35,065 nt of DNA from Lutibacter sp. B1 (lineage in GTDB: Bacteria; Bacteroidota; Bacteroidia; Flavobacteriales; Flavobacteriaceae), in assembly GCF_012524075.1 (NCBI RefSeq), contig NZ_JAAZUI010000027.1, positions 1-35,065 of the forward strand. Direction: 5' to 3'. The notes beneath the pieces are model-generated. The model ran no database searches. It had not been told where the DNA came from and saw only the letters and a list, made by a program, of their open reading frames with translations. Of this stretch, positions 9,981-18,427 are shown piece after piece. Position numbers and translations under genes: made by a program. The first letter of the stretch is position 1. Each line of letters begins with the position of its first letter.

Positions 9981-11189
9981 ATGAGGTTACACCGCAATTT
10001 AGTTTTTACTGTAGTAGATTCAATAAAACTTATTTTTAATGAAGGAGAATATGCCGATAAAGTTGTTGAAAAAGCTTTAAAACGCGATAAACGTTGGGGT
10101 GCAAGAGACAGAAAGTTTGTTGCTGAAACTATTTATGAAATGGTTAGATGGAAGCGTTTATACAACGAAATTGCCGGAACTAAATCGCATTATACCCATG
10201 AAAATATTTGGAAAAATTTTGCTGTACTAGCTATTTTAAAAGGATATAAATTACCTGATTGGAATCAACTTCAAGGAGTACCTGAAAGAAGAATTAAAGG
10301 TAAATTTGATGAACTTCAAAAAATACGTGTTTTTAAAGAATCTATTCCGGATTGGATGGATGAATTGGCAGTAAAAGAATTAGGTGAAGAACATTGGACT
10401 AAAGAAATCCATGCGTTAAACCAACAAGCTGAAGTTATTTTACGAACAAATACACTCAAAACCAACAAACTTTCATTACAAAAAAAATTAGCTGATGAAG
10501 GCATTGAAACAGTTTTTGTTGATGGATATGAAAATGCTTTAAAATTAGTTGAACGTGCTAATGTTTTTGTTACACAAAGTTTTAAAGACGGTTTATTTGA
10601 AGTGCAAGATGCATCTTCTCAGTTAGTTGCTGAATATCTAGAAGTTAAGCCCGGTATGCGTGTGATAGATACTTGCGCTGGTGCTGGTGGTAAAACATTG
10701 CATTTAGCCTCTTTAATGGAAAACAAAGGGCAAATTATTGCGTGTGATATTTACGAAAGTAAATTAAAAAAGCTAAAAATAAGAACTCGTAGAAATAATG
10801 TGCATAATGTAACTACCAAAGTTATTGATTCACCTAAAGTAATGAAAAAAATGAAAAATACCGCCGATAGAGTTTTAATTGATGCACCTTGCAGTGGAAT
10901 AGGTGTTTTAAAACGCAATCCGGACAGTAAGTGGAAATTACAACCTGAATTTGTAGAAAACATTATTAAAACCCAAGCAGAAATACTGGAAAATTACTCA
11001 CAATTGGTTAAAAAAGGCGGAAAATTAGTATATGCTACTTGCTCTGTTTTACCTTCAGAAAATGAGAACCAAGTACAAAAATTTATAGCAAATCATCCTG
11101 AATTTGAATTGGAAAAAGAAAACAAAGTTTCAGCTTACAAATCTGGTTTTGATGGTTTTTATATGGCTTTATTAAAACGTAATAGTTAA
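9981..11189 (+). CDS. rsmB: RsmB/NOP-family RNA (cytosine-5) methyltransferase
   Basis: SAM-dependent m5C methyltransferase, most likely acting on 16S rRNA (C967 in E. coli numbering). The 402-residue protein has an N-terminal NusB-like helical region (about 1-140) followed by a Rossmann methyltransferase. SAM motif I is DTCAGAGGKT at 230-239. Motif IV is DAPCSGIG with Cys304, and motif VI is YATCSVLPSEN with the catalytic Cys354; both cysteines typical of RNA m5C enzymes are present. A -7 box upstream supports the start. It is divergent to recG. Other RsmB/RsmF-like substrates cannot be excluded, so the symbol is given with moderate certainty. Confidence 0.85.
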   Translation: MRLHRNLVFTVVDSIKLIFNEGEYADKVVEKALKRDKRWGARDRKFVAETIYEMVRWKRLYNEIAGTKSHYTHENIWKNFAVLAILKGYKLPDWNQLQGVPERRIKGKFDELQKIRVFKESIPDWMDELAVKELGEEHWTKEIHALNQQAEVILRTNTLKTNKLSLQKKLADEGIETVFVDGYENALKLVERANVFVTQSFKDGLFEVQDASSQLVAEYLEVKPGMRVIDTCAGAGGKTLHLASLMENKGQIIACDIYESKLKKLKIRTRRNNVHNVTTKVIDSPKVMKKMKNTADRVLIDAPCSGIGVLKRNPDSKWKLQPEFVENIIKTQAEILENYSQLVKKGGKLVYATCSVLPSENENQVQKFIANHPEFELEKENKVSAYKSGFDGFYMALLKRNS

Positions 11190-11218
11190 AAAGCTGTTTT
11201 TTTATCATAGTAAAATCG

Positions 11219-11291
11219 TCGTCATTACGAGAAATTTTAATTTTGAAGTAATCAATTAAAATGAATCTTTTCACTTCGACTCCGCTCAGTG
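11219..11291. repeat. ATTAC/GTAAT half-unit and 20-nt CACT/AGTG hairpin
   Basis: CGTCATTACGA...GAAGTAATC at 11219-11254 is a half-unit of the common palindromic family. At 11272-11291, CACTTCGACTCCGCTCAGTG is another copy of the 20-nt hairpin with constant loop and complementary 4-bp arms. They occupy the gap between the convergent rsmB and DUF2461 genes. Confidence 0.75.
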
Positions 11292-11315
11292 AACGTAGTA
11301 AGATTGATGCTTCTA

Positions 11316-11993
11316 TCAATCTATAATTGAAACACCATTCAAATCGGTGGTAAGTACTTCGCTCATATAATCAAAAAATGGGCGCATCGCTTTAAAAGAA
11401 GCATCAATTTCATTTAAAAAATTAGGAGATACAACTTCTTTATCCGTAAACTCCCTTACCACAATATATTGTTTCATTCTAATTAAATCTAAGTCCGGAT
11501 GCTCTTTATCAAAACCTCTTGGTGCTGTTTTTAAAGCTTCACCTTTTAACCTGCCAAAATGTTTGACAAATTTTTCTGCTTTAACAATCTCTCTAATTTC
11601 TGAAGTATCAATTTCAAATTCTTTTCTAATTCTAAATAAATCCTCTTTATTTGGAGCCCAAAAACCACCGGCTAAAAAACTATTCCCATTTGGACTTATT
11701 TCTAAATAATAACCTCCTCTTAAACGATTAGTTGCTCTCACAAAATTTCCTGAAAAATATGTTTTATAAGGTGTTTTATCTGCTGAAAAACGAATATCAC
11801 GGTATATTCGATACATTTTTAAACGTTCAATATCATCGTGCATTTTTAAGTGAGACATTACTGTATCGAAAAAACTTTTTACATTGTTATATTCTTTTTG
11901 AAAAGCAGGTTTATTGGCATTAAACCAATCGCGATTGTTGTTTTCTTTTAATTCATTTAGAAAGCTTAACGCTGTTGCTGATATCGAATTCAT
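11316..11993 (-). CDS. DUF2461 family protein
   Basis: I recognise this as a DUF2461 (TIGR02453-type) protein of unknown function; members are single-domain cytosolic proteins of about 220-230 residues. Starting at the ATG at 11993 gives 225 residues and the normal N-terminus (FLNELKENNNRDWFNANKPAF). An upstream in-frame start at 12023 would add ten poorly conserved residues. Typical features are the NRDWF stretch, RIYRDIRFSADKTPYKTYF around residues 70-90, and GGYYLEISPNG near 100. No catalytic motif is known to me. It is convergent with rsmB and divergent from the small membrane protein. Confidence 0.85.
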   Translation of the reverse strand: MNSISATALSFLNELKENNNRDWFNANKPAFQKEYNNVKSFFDTVMSHLKMHDDIERLKMYRIYRDIRFSADKTPYKTYFSGNFVRATNRLRGGYYLEISPNGNSFLAGGFWAPNKEDLFRIRKEFEIDTSEIREIVKAEKFVKHFGRLKGEALKTAPRGFDKEHPDLDLIRMKQYIVVREFTDKEVVSPNFLNEIDASFKAMRPFFDYMSEVLTTDLNGVSIID

Positions 11994-12041
11994 TTTTATT
12001 TTATTTTGAATTCTAAAATACAAAAATTTGTGAGTTATCCA

Positions 12042-12073
12042 TTTGCTTTTTTACTGAATTTTAGTTAAATTTA
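12042..12073 (+). promoter_or_regulatory. Possible promoter of the membrane-protein gene
   Basis: TTTG at 12042-12045 and TAAATTTA at 12066-12073 (one mismatch to TAnnTTTG) are 20 bp apart, close to the Bacteroidota -33/-7 spacing. The ATG follows 45 bp later. Confidence 0.35.
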
Positions 12074-12118
12074 AGAGTACTTAAGTTAAAGTTTATTAAT
12101 GGATTAACCCCTTGTATT

Positions 12119-12586
12119 ATGAAAAATTCAATAAACAAACCACCCGTTTCTTTTTGGTTAATAAGTATTGCCGCTTCAATTTGGTATAGTGTTGGTCTTA
12201 TATATTTTTCATGTAAACTATTTATGATTGATGACCTTTTTAATTCACTTACGAAAGCTGAACAAAATTATTTTGAAAAAACCTATTTTTTAGTAACAAT
12301 TCTATTTGGAATTTTTATTCTTACCGGCTTTTTGGGTAGTTTATCTCTTCTGTTTAGAAAAAAAGATGCTATTTTTTTATTTAGAATATCATTAGTTGCA
12401 TTTGTACCTTTATTTATACATCACTTTTTTTTAGTAAATTTCATAGAGTTATCCGGTCTTGATATTGTAAGACCTATTCTTATTCTTTTTATTTCAGGAT
12501 TTTTACTTTGGTATACCAATATATCTTTTTCCAATAAGTGGATTATTAAAAGAACACCTTTTTACAAAACTCTTTTTTCTGAATAG
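12119..12586 (+). CDS. Hypothetical membrane protein with about four transmembrane segments
   Basis: I do not recognise a named family. The 155-residue product has four hydrophobic stretches: roughly residues 11-33, 58-78, 86-106 and 115-135. A short charged loop (SLTKAEQNYFEKTYF) lies between the first two. The last 20 residues are basic and probably cytosolic. There is no signal-peptide cleavage site or catalytic motif. Codon use and composition match the neighbours, and the preceding promoter-like pair supports expression. It stands alone, convergent with the end of the his operon. Small integral-membrane proteins of this shape are common in Flavobacteriia. Function unknown. Confidence 0.7.
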   Translation: MKNSINKPPVSFWLISIAASIWYSVGLIYFSCKLFMIDDLFNSLTKAEQNYFEKTYFLVTILFGIFILTGFLGSLSLLFRKKDAIFLFRISLVAFVPLFIHHFFLVNFIELSGLDIVRPILILFISGFLLWYTNISFSNKWIIKRTPFYKTLFSE

Positions 12587-12661
12587 TTTTATAATTATTT
12601 GTTCTGGAATATTATTATTTTCTATTATACTTTAAGACTTTGAGGATTTGAATCTCATTAA

Positions 12662-13258
12662 TTAATGTCTTCCTTCTAAAATATTAACAATATCCTGTAA
12701 TGTAAACCCTTTTGCCTGTAATAAAATCAAATAGTGAAATAACAAATCGGCACTTTCATTTAAAAATAACTCATCATTAGTGTCCATAGCTTCAATAACA
12801 GTTTCAACAGCTTCTTCTCCAACTTTTTGAGCAATTCTATTAACTCCTCTGGCAAATAAGGATGCTACATAGCTATTTTCCGGATTAGCCGATTTTTTTC
12901 GAAGCTTAATAACATCTTCCAATTCTGTTAAAAAACCATATGTTTGATTATTCTCTTCTCCCCAACACGTATCGGTTCCTTTATGACACGTCATACCTAA
13001 CGGATTTACCTGAATTAATAACGTATCGTTATCACAATCATTTTTTATAGAAACTACATTTAAAAAATTACCACTTTCCTCACCTTTAGTCCATAGTCTT
13101 TTTTTAGTTCGACTATAAAAAGTAGCTTTTTTTAATTCAACAGTTTTTTCGTAAGCTTCTTGGTTCATAAAACCTAACATTAATACATTTTTGGTATTAA
13201 CATCTTGAATAATGGCAGGTATTAAACCATCTTTATTTTTAGTAAAGTCTATTTTCAT
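12662..13258 (-). CDS. hisIE: Bifunctional phosphoribosyl-AMP cyclohydrolase / phosphoribosyl-ATP pyrophosphatase
   Basis: Carries out steps 2 and 3 of histidine synthesis: pyrophosphate removal from PR-ATP (C-terminal domain), then ring opening of PR-AMP (N-terminal domain). The 198 residues match the fused HisIE form. The cyclohydrolase part (about 1-105) shows FYSRTKKRLWTKGEESGN and the metal-binding cysteines Cys75, Cys91 and Cys98. The pyrophosphatase part (about 110-198) carries the helical EVGEEAVETVIEA-type metal-binding signature at 146-157. It is the last gene of the his operon, 189 bp after hisF; most of that gap is a palindromic repeat. No clear terminator was seen after it. Confidence 0.96.
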   Translation of the reverse strand: MKIDFTKNKDGLIPAIIQDVNTKNVLMLGFMNQEAYEKTVELKKATFYSRTKKRLWTKGEESGNFLNVVSIKNDCDNDTLLIQVNPLGMTCHKGTDTCWGEENNQTYGFLTELEDVIKLRKKSANPENSYVASLFARGVNRIAQKVGEEAVETVIEAMDTNDELFLNESADLLFHYLILLQAKGFTLQDIVNILEGRH

Positions 13259-13330
13259 AATTATATTTTATTATCGATAAAAATTTGTCATTCTAAACTC
13301 ATTTACTCATCCCTTTATTATTTAATTTTA

Positions 13331-13440
13331 AGGAATTTGTGAATCTTCAATTTCAGAATCTCATCATAATGTGAACCTGAAATCGAAGATTCAACGGAAC
13401 TAAACAAGCCTGCCTATCGGCATACAGGTTCAGGTTGACG
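13331..13440. repeat. Expanded inverted pair of CTGAA-family hairpins between hisF and hisIE
   Basis: Read on the minus strand, one hairpin starts CGTCAACCTGAA and closes TTTCAGGTTCACAT. Its loop is enlarged by two further segments, one of them a small hairpin-like CCTGTATGCC...GGCAGG. The second arm of the pair (13331-13372) is TCTGAAATTGAAGATTCACA. It is a more elaborate version of the element at 5005-5106. It would form structure in the hisF-hisIE mRNA. Confidence 0.7.
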
Positions 13441-13447
13441 CTAAAAT

Positions 13448-14203
13448 TTATAACCGAACAGGTATATTTTTATTTTTAAGTTCTTTTTTTAAATCTATAA
13501 TATCAATTTCATTAAAATGAAAAACACTTGCCGCTAAAGCTGCATCTGCTTTTCCTTCAATAAAAGCATCTGTAAAATGTTGCATAGTTCCTGCTCCACC
13601 GGAAGCAATTATTGGAATATTTACCATTTTACTTAACTTAGCCAACGCTTTATTTGCAAAGCCATTTTTGGTACCGTCATGATTCATTGAGGTAAATAAA
13701 ATTTCACCTGCACCACGTTGCTCCACTTCTTTTGCCCAATCAAACAGTTTAATTTCAGTAGGTACTTTTCCGCCAACCAAATGCACAAACCATTCTCCAT
13801 TTATTTGTTTTGCATCAATAGCAACAACCACACACTGACTGCCAAATTTGGATGCTAAAGTATTAATTAATTGCGGATTTTTTACTGCGGAAGAATTAAT
13901 TGACACTTTATCGGCTCCAGAATTTAATAATATTTCTACATCTTCTACCGATGAAATTCCGCCACCAACAGTAAAAGGAATGTTTACCTTTTCAGCTACG
14001 TGCATTACCAATTCTGCCAATGTTTTACGCTTTTCTTCAGTTGCTGATATATCCAAAAACACCAATTCATCAGCACCATTTTTAGCATACATCGCTGCCA
14101 ATTCTACCGGATCACCGGCATCGCGTAAATCAACAAAATTTACACCTTTTACAGTTCTTCCGTTTTTAATATCTAAACAGGGTATAATTCTTTTTGTTAA
14201 CAT
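13448..14203 (-). CDS. hisF: Imidazole glycerol phosphate synthase, cyclase subunit
   Basis: Uses ammonia delivered by HisH to convert PRFAR into imidazole-glycerol phosphate and AICAR. The 251-residue TIM barrel is of normal length. The two catalytic aspartates are in place: Asp11 in [13 protein letters not shown] and Asp130 in VVVAIDAK. Phosphate-binding loops VGGGIS (79-84) and ASGGAG are visible. The ATG at 14203 is preceded by only 5 nt and then a strong 8-bp hairpin (14209-14238), so its ribosome-binding region is unusually structured. It is separated from hisA by a GIY-YIG gene flanked by inverted hairpins. Confidence 0.97.
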   Translation of the reverse strand: MLTKRIIPCLDIKNGRTVKGVNFVDLRDAGDPVELAAMYAKNGADELVFLDISATEEKRKTLAELVMHVAEKVNIPFTVGGGISSVEDVEILLNSGADKVSINSSAVKNPQLINTLASKFGSQCVVVAIDAKQINGEWFVHLVGGKVPTEIKLFDWAKEVEQRGAGEILFTSMNHDGTKNGFANKALAKLSKMVNIPIIASGGAGTMQHFTDAFIEGKADAALAASVFHFNEIDIIDLKKELKNKNIPVRL

Positions 14204-14208
14204 AGTTT

Positions 14209-14559
14209 CGTCACCCTGAACTTGTTTCAGGGTCTCATAATTTTTATAAATCCAATGTTTTTAATGTAGGATTCATTTGTTTTATTAAATTTATTTTCCA
14301 CTTGTGATGCCAATTTTTTAATTGTTTCTCTCTTAATATTGCTTGTTGTATTTCAGAAAATTCCTCAAAATAAACTAGATCACTAAGATTATATTTAGTT
14401 GTGAATACAGAACCTTCTCTTAAACTATGTTTTTGAACTCTCTCTATTAAATTTGAAGTTACTCCAATATAAAATGTTGTCCTGTATTTATTTGTCATTA
14501 TATAAACAAAACTCTTTTTCATAATATTTATGTGATTCTGAAACAAGTTCAGAATGACG
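14209..14559 (-). mobile_element. Compact GIY-YIG element bounded by inverted palindromic hairpins
   Basis: A 351-bp unit whose ends are inverted copies of the CTGAA hairpin. The left (14209-14238) is CGTCACCCTGAA...TTCAGGGTCTCAT; the right (14531-14559), read on the other strand, is CGTCATTCTGAA...TTCAGAATCACA. The arms are ACCCTGAA/TTCAGGGT and ATTCTGAA/TTCAGAAT, 8 bp each, so the changes are compensated. Between them lies only a GIY-YIG gene, 5 bp from the left hairpin and 8 bp from the right. The same hairpin pair without a gene is found at 15478-15556 and 18428-18504. Mobility is inferred; no target duplication could be demonstrated. Confidence 0.5.
14244..14522 (-). CDS. Small GIY-YIG nuclease-domain protein, copy 1
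   Basis: A single GIY-YIG domain of 92 residues (COG2827/UPF0213-like). Starting at the ATG at 14522 gives [12 protein letters not shown], matching the start of the second copy at 21018-21314; a longer frame would begin at a TTG inside the flanking hairpin. The variant signature is FVYIMTN...FYIGVTSNL, followed by a conserved Arg (LIERV), a Glu in AILREKQLK and Asn-Pro near the end, so the core catalytic residues look present. Such domains cleave DNA in homing enzymes, UvrC and some retroelements, but the small stand-alone members have no firm role. It sits inside the his operon in the same direction as the his genes, which is unusual for a nuclease. Confidence 0.88.
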   Translation of the reverse strand: MKKSFVYIMTNKYRTTFYIGVTSNLIERVQKHSLREGSVFTTKYNLSDLVYFEEFSEIQQAILREKQLKNWHHKWKINLIKQMNPTLKTLDL

Positions 14560-14570
14560 AGAATCTCATT

Positions 14571-15296
14571 TTAATTATTTAAAATAAATTTTTCAATATC
14601 TTTCATACTAATTTTATGTTCATAAATGGCTTTTCCAACAATAGTAGCTTCACAACCCATTTTGGCTAATTTTGGTAGTTCATCAAAAGTTGAAATACCT
14701 CCCGAGGCTATTAATTTTATATTTGGTGCTTCTTCTATTATTCTTTGATACAATTTAAACGATGGCCCTTCCAACATTCCGTCTTTAGCAATATCAGTAC
14801 AAATAACATATTTGACACCTTCTTTTTCATAATTTTGAATAAAAGGGATTAATTCCTCTTCACTTTCTTCTAACCAACCACTTACAGCAACTTTTTCATT
14901 GTTAGCATCAGCACCCAAAATTATTTTTTCCGAACCGTATTTTTGCAACCAGCTTTTAAATATCTGCGGATTTTTAACAGCAATACTTCCTCCTGTGATT
15001 TGATTAGCGCCACTTTCAAAAGCTATTTTCAAATCCTCTTCCGACTTTAAACCTCCACCAAAATCTATTGATAATTTGGTATTTGAAGCAATGGTTTCCA
15101 ATACTTTATAATTTACAATATGACTCGCTTTTGCGCCATCTAAATCTACTAAATGTAAACATTGAACTCCGTAATCTTCAAACATTTTAGCTACTTCTAG
15201 CGGATTTTCATTGTATATTTTTTTGGTAGCATAATCACCTTTTGAAAGACGTACACATTTACCGTTTATAATATCAATTGCCGGTATAATTCTCAT
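14571..15296 (-). CDS. hisA: ProFAR isomerase (HisA)
   Basis: Isomerises ProFAR to PRFAR, the step before HisHF. The 241-residue TIM barrel is full length and related to HisF. Catalytic Asp8 ([13 protein letters not shown]) and Asp130 (ILGADANNE) are in the expected places, with phosphate loops DFGGGLK (78-84) and ASGGIS. The start is fixed by the first beta strand MRIIPAIDI. It lies 268 bp after hisH, across a gap full of palindromes, and before the GIY-YIG element that separates it from hisF. Confidence 0.97.
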   Translation of the reverse strand: MRIIPAIDIINGKCVRLSKGDYATKKIYNENPLEVAKMFEDYGVQCLHLVDLDGAKASHIVNYKVLETIASNTKLSIDFGGGLKSEEDLKIAFESGANQITGGSIAVKNPQIFKSWLQKYGSEKIILGADANNEKVAVSGWLEESEEELIPFIQNYEKEGVKYVICTDIAKDGMLEGPSFKLYQRIIEEAPNIKLIASGGISTFDELPKLAKMGCEATIVGKAIYEHKISMKDIEKFILNN

Positions 15297-15379
15297 TAGT
15301 ATTGTTTAGTTGTTAATTTGTTTAATATATAATCTTTTATCATTCCTACACAGGTAAAAAACTGCTTTTTATAGCGTTT

Positions 15380-15404
15380 AGATTCCTGCCTGCGCAGGAA
15401 TGAC
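15380..15404. repeat. CCTGC-family hairpin
   Basis: AGATTCCTGC, CTGC loop, then GCAGGAATGAC: an 8-bp perfect stem (ATTCCTGC/GCAGGAAT). It carries the same outer AGATT...AATGAC frame as the other families in this window. Confidence 0.7.
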
Positions 15405-15427
15405 ATCCTTATTATTAATTTATTTCT

Positions 15428-15466
15428 TGTCTTTGCGAAGCAAATTTTTCATTTGCTGTGGCAATC
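15428..15466. repeat. TTTGCG...GGCAATC hairpin with nested GCAAAT/ATTTGC stem
   Basis: TTGTCTTTGCGAA, then GCAAATTTTTCATTTGC, a perfect 6-bp stem around a short loop, then TGTGGCAATCTT. It resembles a left half-unit of the ATTGC family with a different, self-complementary loop. It lies between hisH and hisA. Confidence 0.55.
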
Positions 15467-15477
15467 TTTTCTTTATC

Positions 15478-15556
15478 CGTCATTCTGAACTTGTTTCAGA
15501 ATCTCATCTAATTACTCCAAGATATTATGAGACCCTGAAACAAGTTCAGGGTGACG
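15478..15556. repeat. Inverted pair of CTGAA-family hairpins (REPIN-like)
   Basis: A clean 79-bp example. The left hairpin is CGTCATTCTGAA, CTTGT, TTCAGAATCTCAT. A 20-bp AT-rich spacer follows, then the right hairpin ATGAGACCCTGAA, ACAAG, TTCAGGGTGACG. Each stem is 8 bp and perfect. The element ends 8 bp from the hisH stop codon. Confidence 0.8.
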
Positions 15557-15564
15557 AAAATTCT

Positions 15565-16197
15565 TTATAACTCTAAAAAATTCTTTAATATCTGCTCCCC
15601 TGCTAAACTACTTTTTTCAGGATGAAATTGTACTCCGTAAAAGTTTTTTTCTTGCAATGCCGAAGCATATTTAATACCATATTCAGTTGTTGCGATGGCT
15701 TCATTATTTAAAGGAACGTAATAACTATGCACTAAATACATATATTCTTTTTCTTTGATTCCTTTAAAAATTTCTGATTTCAAATTTTCAATCTGATTCC
15801 ATCCAATTTGTGGAACTTTAACATTGTTATCAAATTTTATAACATCAACATCAAAAATTCCCAAACCTTGTGTATTGCCTTCCTCACAATACTTACACAT
15901 TAATTGCATTCCTAAACAAATACCTAAAACAGGCTGTTTTAAAGTTGGAATTAATGTATCTAAACCTGTAGCTTTCAATTTTTCCATAGCACTACTTGCT
16001 TCACCAACTCCAGGAAAAATTACTTTATCGGCAGCTTTTATCTCTTCCGGATTATCACTTAAAATTGCTTCATATCCTAAACGTTTAATGGCAAATTTGA
16101 TGGATTGTATGTTTCCTGCTCCGTAGTTTATAATGACAACGCCCCCTTTTAATCCCCCAAAGGGGGATATATTTTTTTCTTTATTAAATTTATTCAT
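15565..16197 (-). CDS. hisH: Imidazole glycerol phosphate synthase, glutaminase subunit
   Basis: Class I glutamine amidotransferase that supplies ammonia to HisF. The catalytic triad is Cys94 (LGICLGMQLM), His192 and Glu194 (VQFHPEKSS). From the ATG at 16197 the product has 210 residues, of which the first 19 (MNKFNKEKNISPFGGLKGG) are not HisH. They are translated from a palindromic element lying across the hisB-hisH junction. HisH normally begins with Met just before the VVIINYGAGN strand; here that position is GTT-GTC, so no native start remains. A TTG three codons upstream is a weaker alternative. The extension precedes the first beta strand and is probably tolerated. Confidence 0.94.
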   Translation of the reverse strand: MNKFNKEKNISPFGGLKGGVVIINYGAGNIQSIKFAIKRLGYEAILSDNPEEIKAADKVIFPGVGEASSAMEKLKATGLDTLIPTLKQPVLGICLGMQLMCKYCEEGNTQGLGIFDVDVIKFDNNVKVPQIGWNQIENLKSEIFKGIKEKEYMYLVHSYYVPLNNEAIATTEYGIKYASALQEKNFYGVQFHPEKSSLAGEQILKNFLEL

Positions 16198-16233
16198 AAC
16201 TTTCAAAATTCCCCCCTTTGGGGTTTAAGGGGC
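16141..16233. repeat. C-rich inverted palindromic element carrying the hisH start codon
   Basis: The left arm (16141-16168) starts GCCCCCTTTT and contains ATCCCCC-AAA-GGGGGAT, a 7-bp stem. The right arm (16211-16233), read on the other strand, is GCCCCTTAAACCCC followed by AAAGGGGGG. The arms are inverted around a 42-bp AT-rich spacer that contains the hisH ATG (16195-16197). The right arm abuts the hisB stop codon. Confidence 0.75.
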
Positions 16234-17370
16234 TTACAACATTCCTTTTGTACTTGGTAAAATCATTTTTTCAGAATCTCTTTTTACTGCGGCTTTTATG
16301 GCTTTTGCAAATGCTTTAAAAATAGCCTCAATTTTATGATGCTCGTTATTCCCTTCAGCCTTAATATTTAAATTGCATTTTGCACCATCAGTAAACGATT
16401 TAAATAAATGATAAAACATTTCCGTTGGCATTTCTCCAATTTTCTCACGTTTAAAATCGGCTTCCCAAACTAACCAGTTTCTACCTCCAAAATCAATAGC
16501 AACCTGTGCCAAACAATCATCCATTGGCAAACAAAATCCGTAACGCTCAATTCCCATTTTATTCCCTAAAGCTTTATAGAAAACTTCACCTAAAGCAATC
16601 ATAGTGTCCTCAATGGTGTGATGTTCATCAACTTCTAAATCGCCTTGAACTTTAATGGCTAAATCCATATTTCCGTGACGTGCAATTTGGTCTAACATAT
16701 GATCAAAAAAAGCAATTCCTGTTGAAATAGCACTTTTCCCTGTTCCGTCTAAATTTAATTTGATATAAATTTTCGTTTCGTTGGTATTTCGGGTAATTTC
16801 AGCAGTACGATTTTCTAATTTTAAAAACTCATAAATTTTTTGCCAATCGTTACTTTCTAAAGCAATTACACTATCTAATTCCTCTCTTTTTACAGTTATT
16901 TCATTGGTACCAAAATTGGTATTATCGTTGATAAAAATGCCTTTTGCGCCTAAATTTTTGGCCAATTCAACATCGGTAAGTCTGTCTCCAATTACAAAAG
17001 AATTTTCCAAATCGTAAGCATCAGAAAAATATTCGGTTAATAAACCTGTTCCCGGTTTACGCGTATTGGCGTTATCTTCAGGAAAGGTTTTATCAATAAA
17101 AACTTTACTAAACACAACCCCCTCATTTTCAAATGATTTCATTATAAAATTATGCACCGGCCAAAATTTTTCTTCAGGAAAAATAGCTGTACCTAAACCA
17201 TCTTGATTGGTAATCATTACCAATTCATAATCTAATTCTTTGGCTATTTTACCCAAATATGTAAATGCTTTCGGGTAAAAAATCATTTTATCGAATGCAT
17301 CAATTTGCTGATCGTACGTTTCTTTAATTATGGTTCCGTCTCTATCAATAAATAATACTTTTTTCTTCAT
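16234..17370 (-). CDS. hisB: Bifunctional histidinol-phosphatase / imidazoleglycerol-phosphate dehydratase
   Basis: Catalyses two steps: dehydration of imidazole-glycerol phosphate (C-terminal domain) and dephosphorylation of histidinol phosphate (N-terminal domain). The 378 residues match the fused HisB form. The HAD phosphatase domain begins with the nucleophile motif FIDRDGT (Asp9, Asp11). The dehydratase domain starts at about residue 188 ([12 protein letters not shown]) and has both metal-binding histidine clusters, DEHHTIEDT and NEHHKIEA. Only 1 bp separates it from hisC, implying coupled translation. Its stop codon is contiguous with a palindromic element. Confidence 0.97.
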   Translation of the reverse strand: MKKKVLFIDRDGTIIKETYDQQIDAFDKMIFYPKAFTYLGKIAKELDYELVMITNQDGLGTAIFPEEKFWPVHNFIMKSFENEGVVFSKVFIDKTFPEDNANTRKPGTGLLTEYFSDAYDLENSFVIGDRLTDVELAKNLGAKGIFINDNTNFGTNEITVKREELDSVIALESNDWQKIYEFLKLENRTAEITRNTNETKIYIKLNLDGTGKSAISTGIAFFDHMLDQIARHGNMDLAIKVQGDLEVDEHHTIEDTMIALGEVFYKALGNKMGIERYGFCLPMDDCLAQVAIDFGGRNWLVWEADFKREKIGEMPTEMFYHLFKSFTDGAKCNLNIKAEGNNEHHKIEAIFKAFAKAIKAAVKRDSEKMILPSTKGML

Positions 17371-17371
17371 T

Positions 17372-18424
17372 TTAAATTTCTTTTAATGCTTTTATGAGTT
17401 TTATATTTTCTATAGATGTACCAATTGTTAAACGTAAGGTGTTTTCACATAAAGGCTGTGTTGTTCTGTTTCTGATAACAATTCCTTTTTTAATAAGCTG
17501 ATTGTATCGTTTAGTAGCATCATCAACTTTTATAAGCACAAAATTAGCATCTGTAGGATATATTTTGTCTATATATGTAACAGTTTTTAATTCACTAACC
17601 AAATTAGTTCTTTCTTGCAAAATTAGAACAACTTCTTGTCTAACTTCTTCAGGTTTTAACAAACGCTCTAATGCTTTTTTTTGTGTTAACTCATTTACGT
17701 TATATGGTGGCTTTATTTTATTCAAAATTGAAATAATTTCAGCAGAAGCATAACAAATTCCTAATCTGATTCCTGCCATTCCATAGGCTTTCGACAATGT
17801 TTGAGTAACTATTAAATTTGGAAATTCATCCAACGCTTCTAATAACCAATTGTCACCTTGTGTAAAATCGATATATGCCTGATCTACAACAACTAACCCA
17901 TCGAAACTTACTAACAACTCATCAATTGCTTCAGGTAAAAAACTATTTCCTGTTGGGTTATTAGGAGAACATAAAAATATTATTTTAGTATTCTTATTAA
18001 CTTTTGATAAGATTTTCTTTACTGAAGGTTGAAAATCTTTTGTTAACAATACCTCTTTTTCTTCAATGTTATTAATATTTGCCAACACTTTATACATTCC
18101 ATAAGTTGGTGGTAATGTTATAACGTTATCTTGTTTTGGTTCACAAAAAGCCCTAAAAATTAAATCCAGCACCTCATCGCTTCCATTTCCTAACAAAATT
18201 TGATTCTCAGGAATTCCTTTTATTTTTGAAAGCTCATTTTTTACTGAAGTTTGTTGCGGATCGGGATAACGGTTTACACCATTTTCAAACGGGTTTTCGT
18301 TAGCATCCAAAAAAATCATATCAGTATCAAATTCTTTAAACTCATCTCTTGCAGAAGAATACGGTTTTAATGATTTAATATTGTCTCTAACTAGGTTTTC
18401 TATATTAAATGTTTTTCTTTTCAT
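17372..18424 (-). CDS. hisC: Histidinol-phosphate aminotransferase
   Basis: PLP-dependent transamination of imidazole-acetol phosphate to histidinol phosphate. The 350-residue fold-type I aminotransferase has SPNNPTG at 153-159, DQAYIDF at 181-187 and the PLP lysine Lys212 in [22 protein letters not shown] near residue 41 is typical of HisC. The ATG at 18424 is 4 bp from the flanking hairpin pair (18428-18504), so translation starts directly below a stable stem. hisB follows after 1 bp. Confidence 0.97.
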   Translation of the reverse strand: MKRKTFNIENLVRDNIKSLKPYSSARDEFKEFDTDMIFLDANENPFENGVNRYPDPQQTSVKNELSKIKGIPENQILLGNGSDEVLDLIFRAFCEPKQDNVITLPPTYGMYKVLANINNIEEKEVLLTKDFQPSVKKILSKVNKNTKIIFLCSPNNPTGNSFLPEAIDELLVSFDGLVVVDQAYIDFTQGDNWLLEALDEFPNLIVTQTLSKAYGMAGIRLGICYASAEIISILNKIKPPYNVNELTQKKALERLLKPEEVRQEVVLILQERTNLVSELKTVTYIDKIYPTDANFVLIKVDDATKRYNQLIKKGIVIRNRTTQPLCENTLRLTIGTSIENIKLIKALKEI

Positions 18425-18427
18425 CTA

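Noticed and set aside
11083-11319. 78-codon minus-strand frame overlapping the end of rsmB
   Set aside because: It runs through repeat sequence and antisense to rsmB; its N-terminus (RSLSGVEV) is just the translated 20-nt hairpin.
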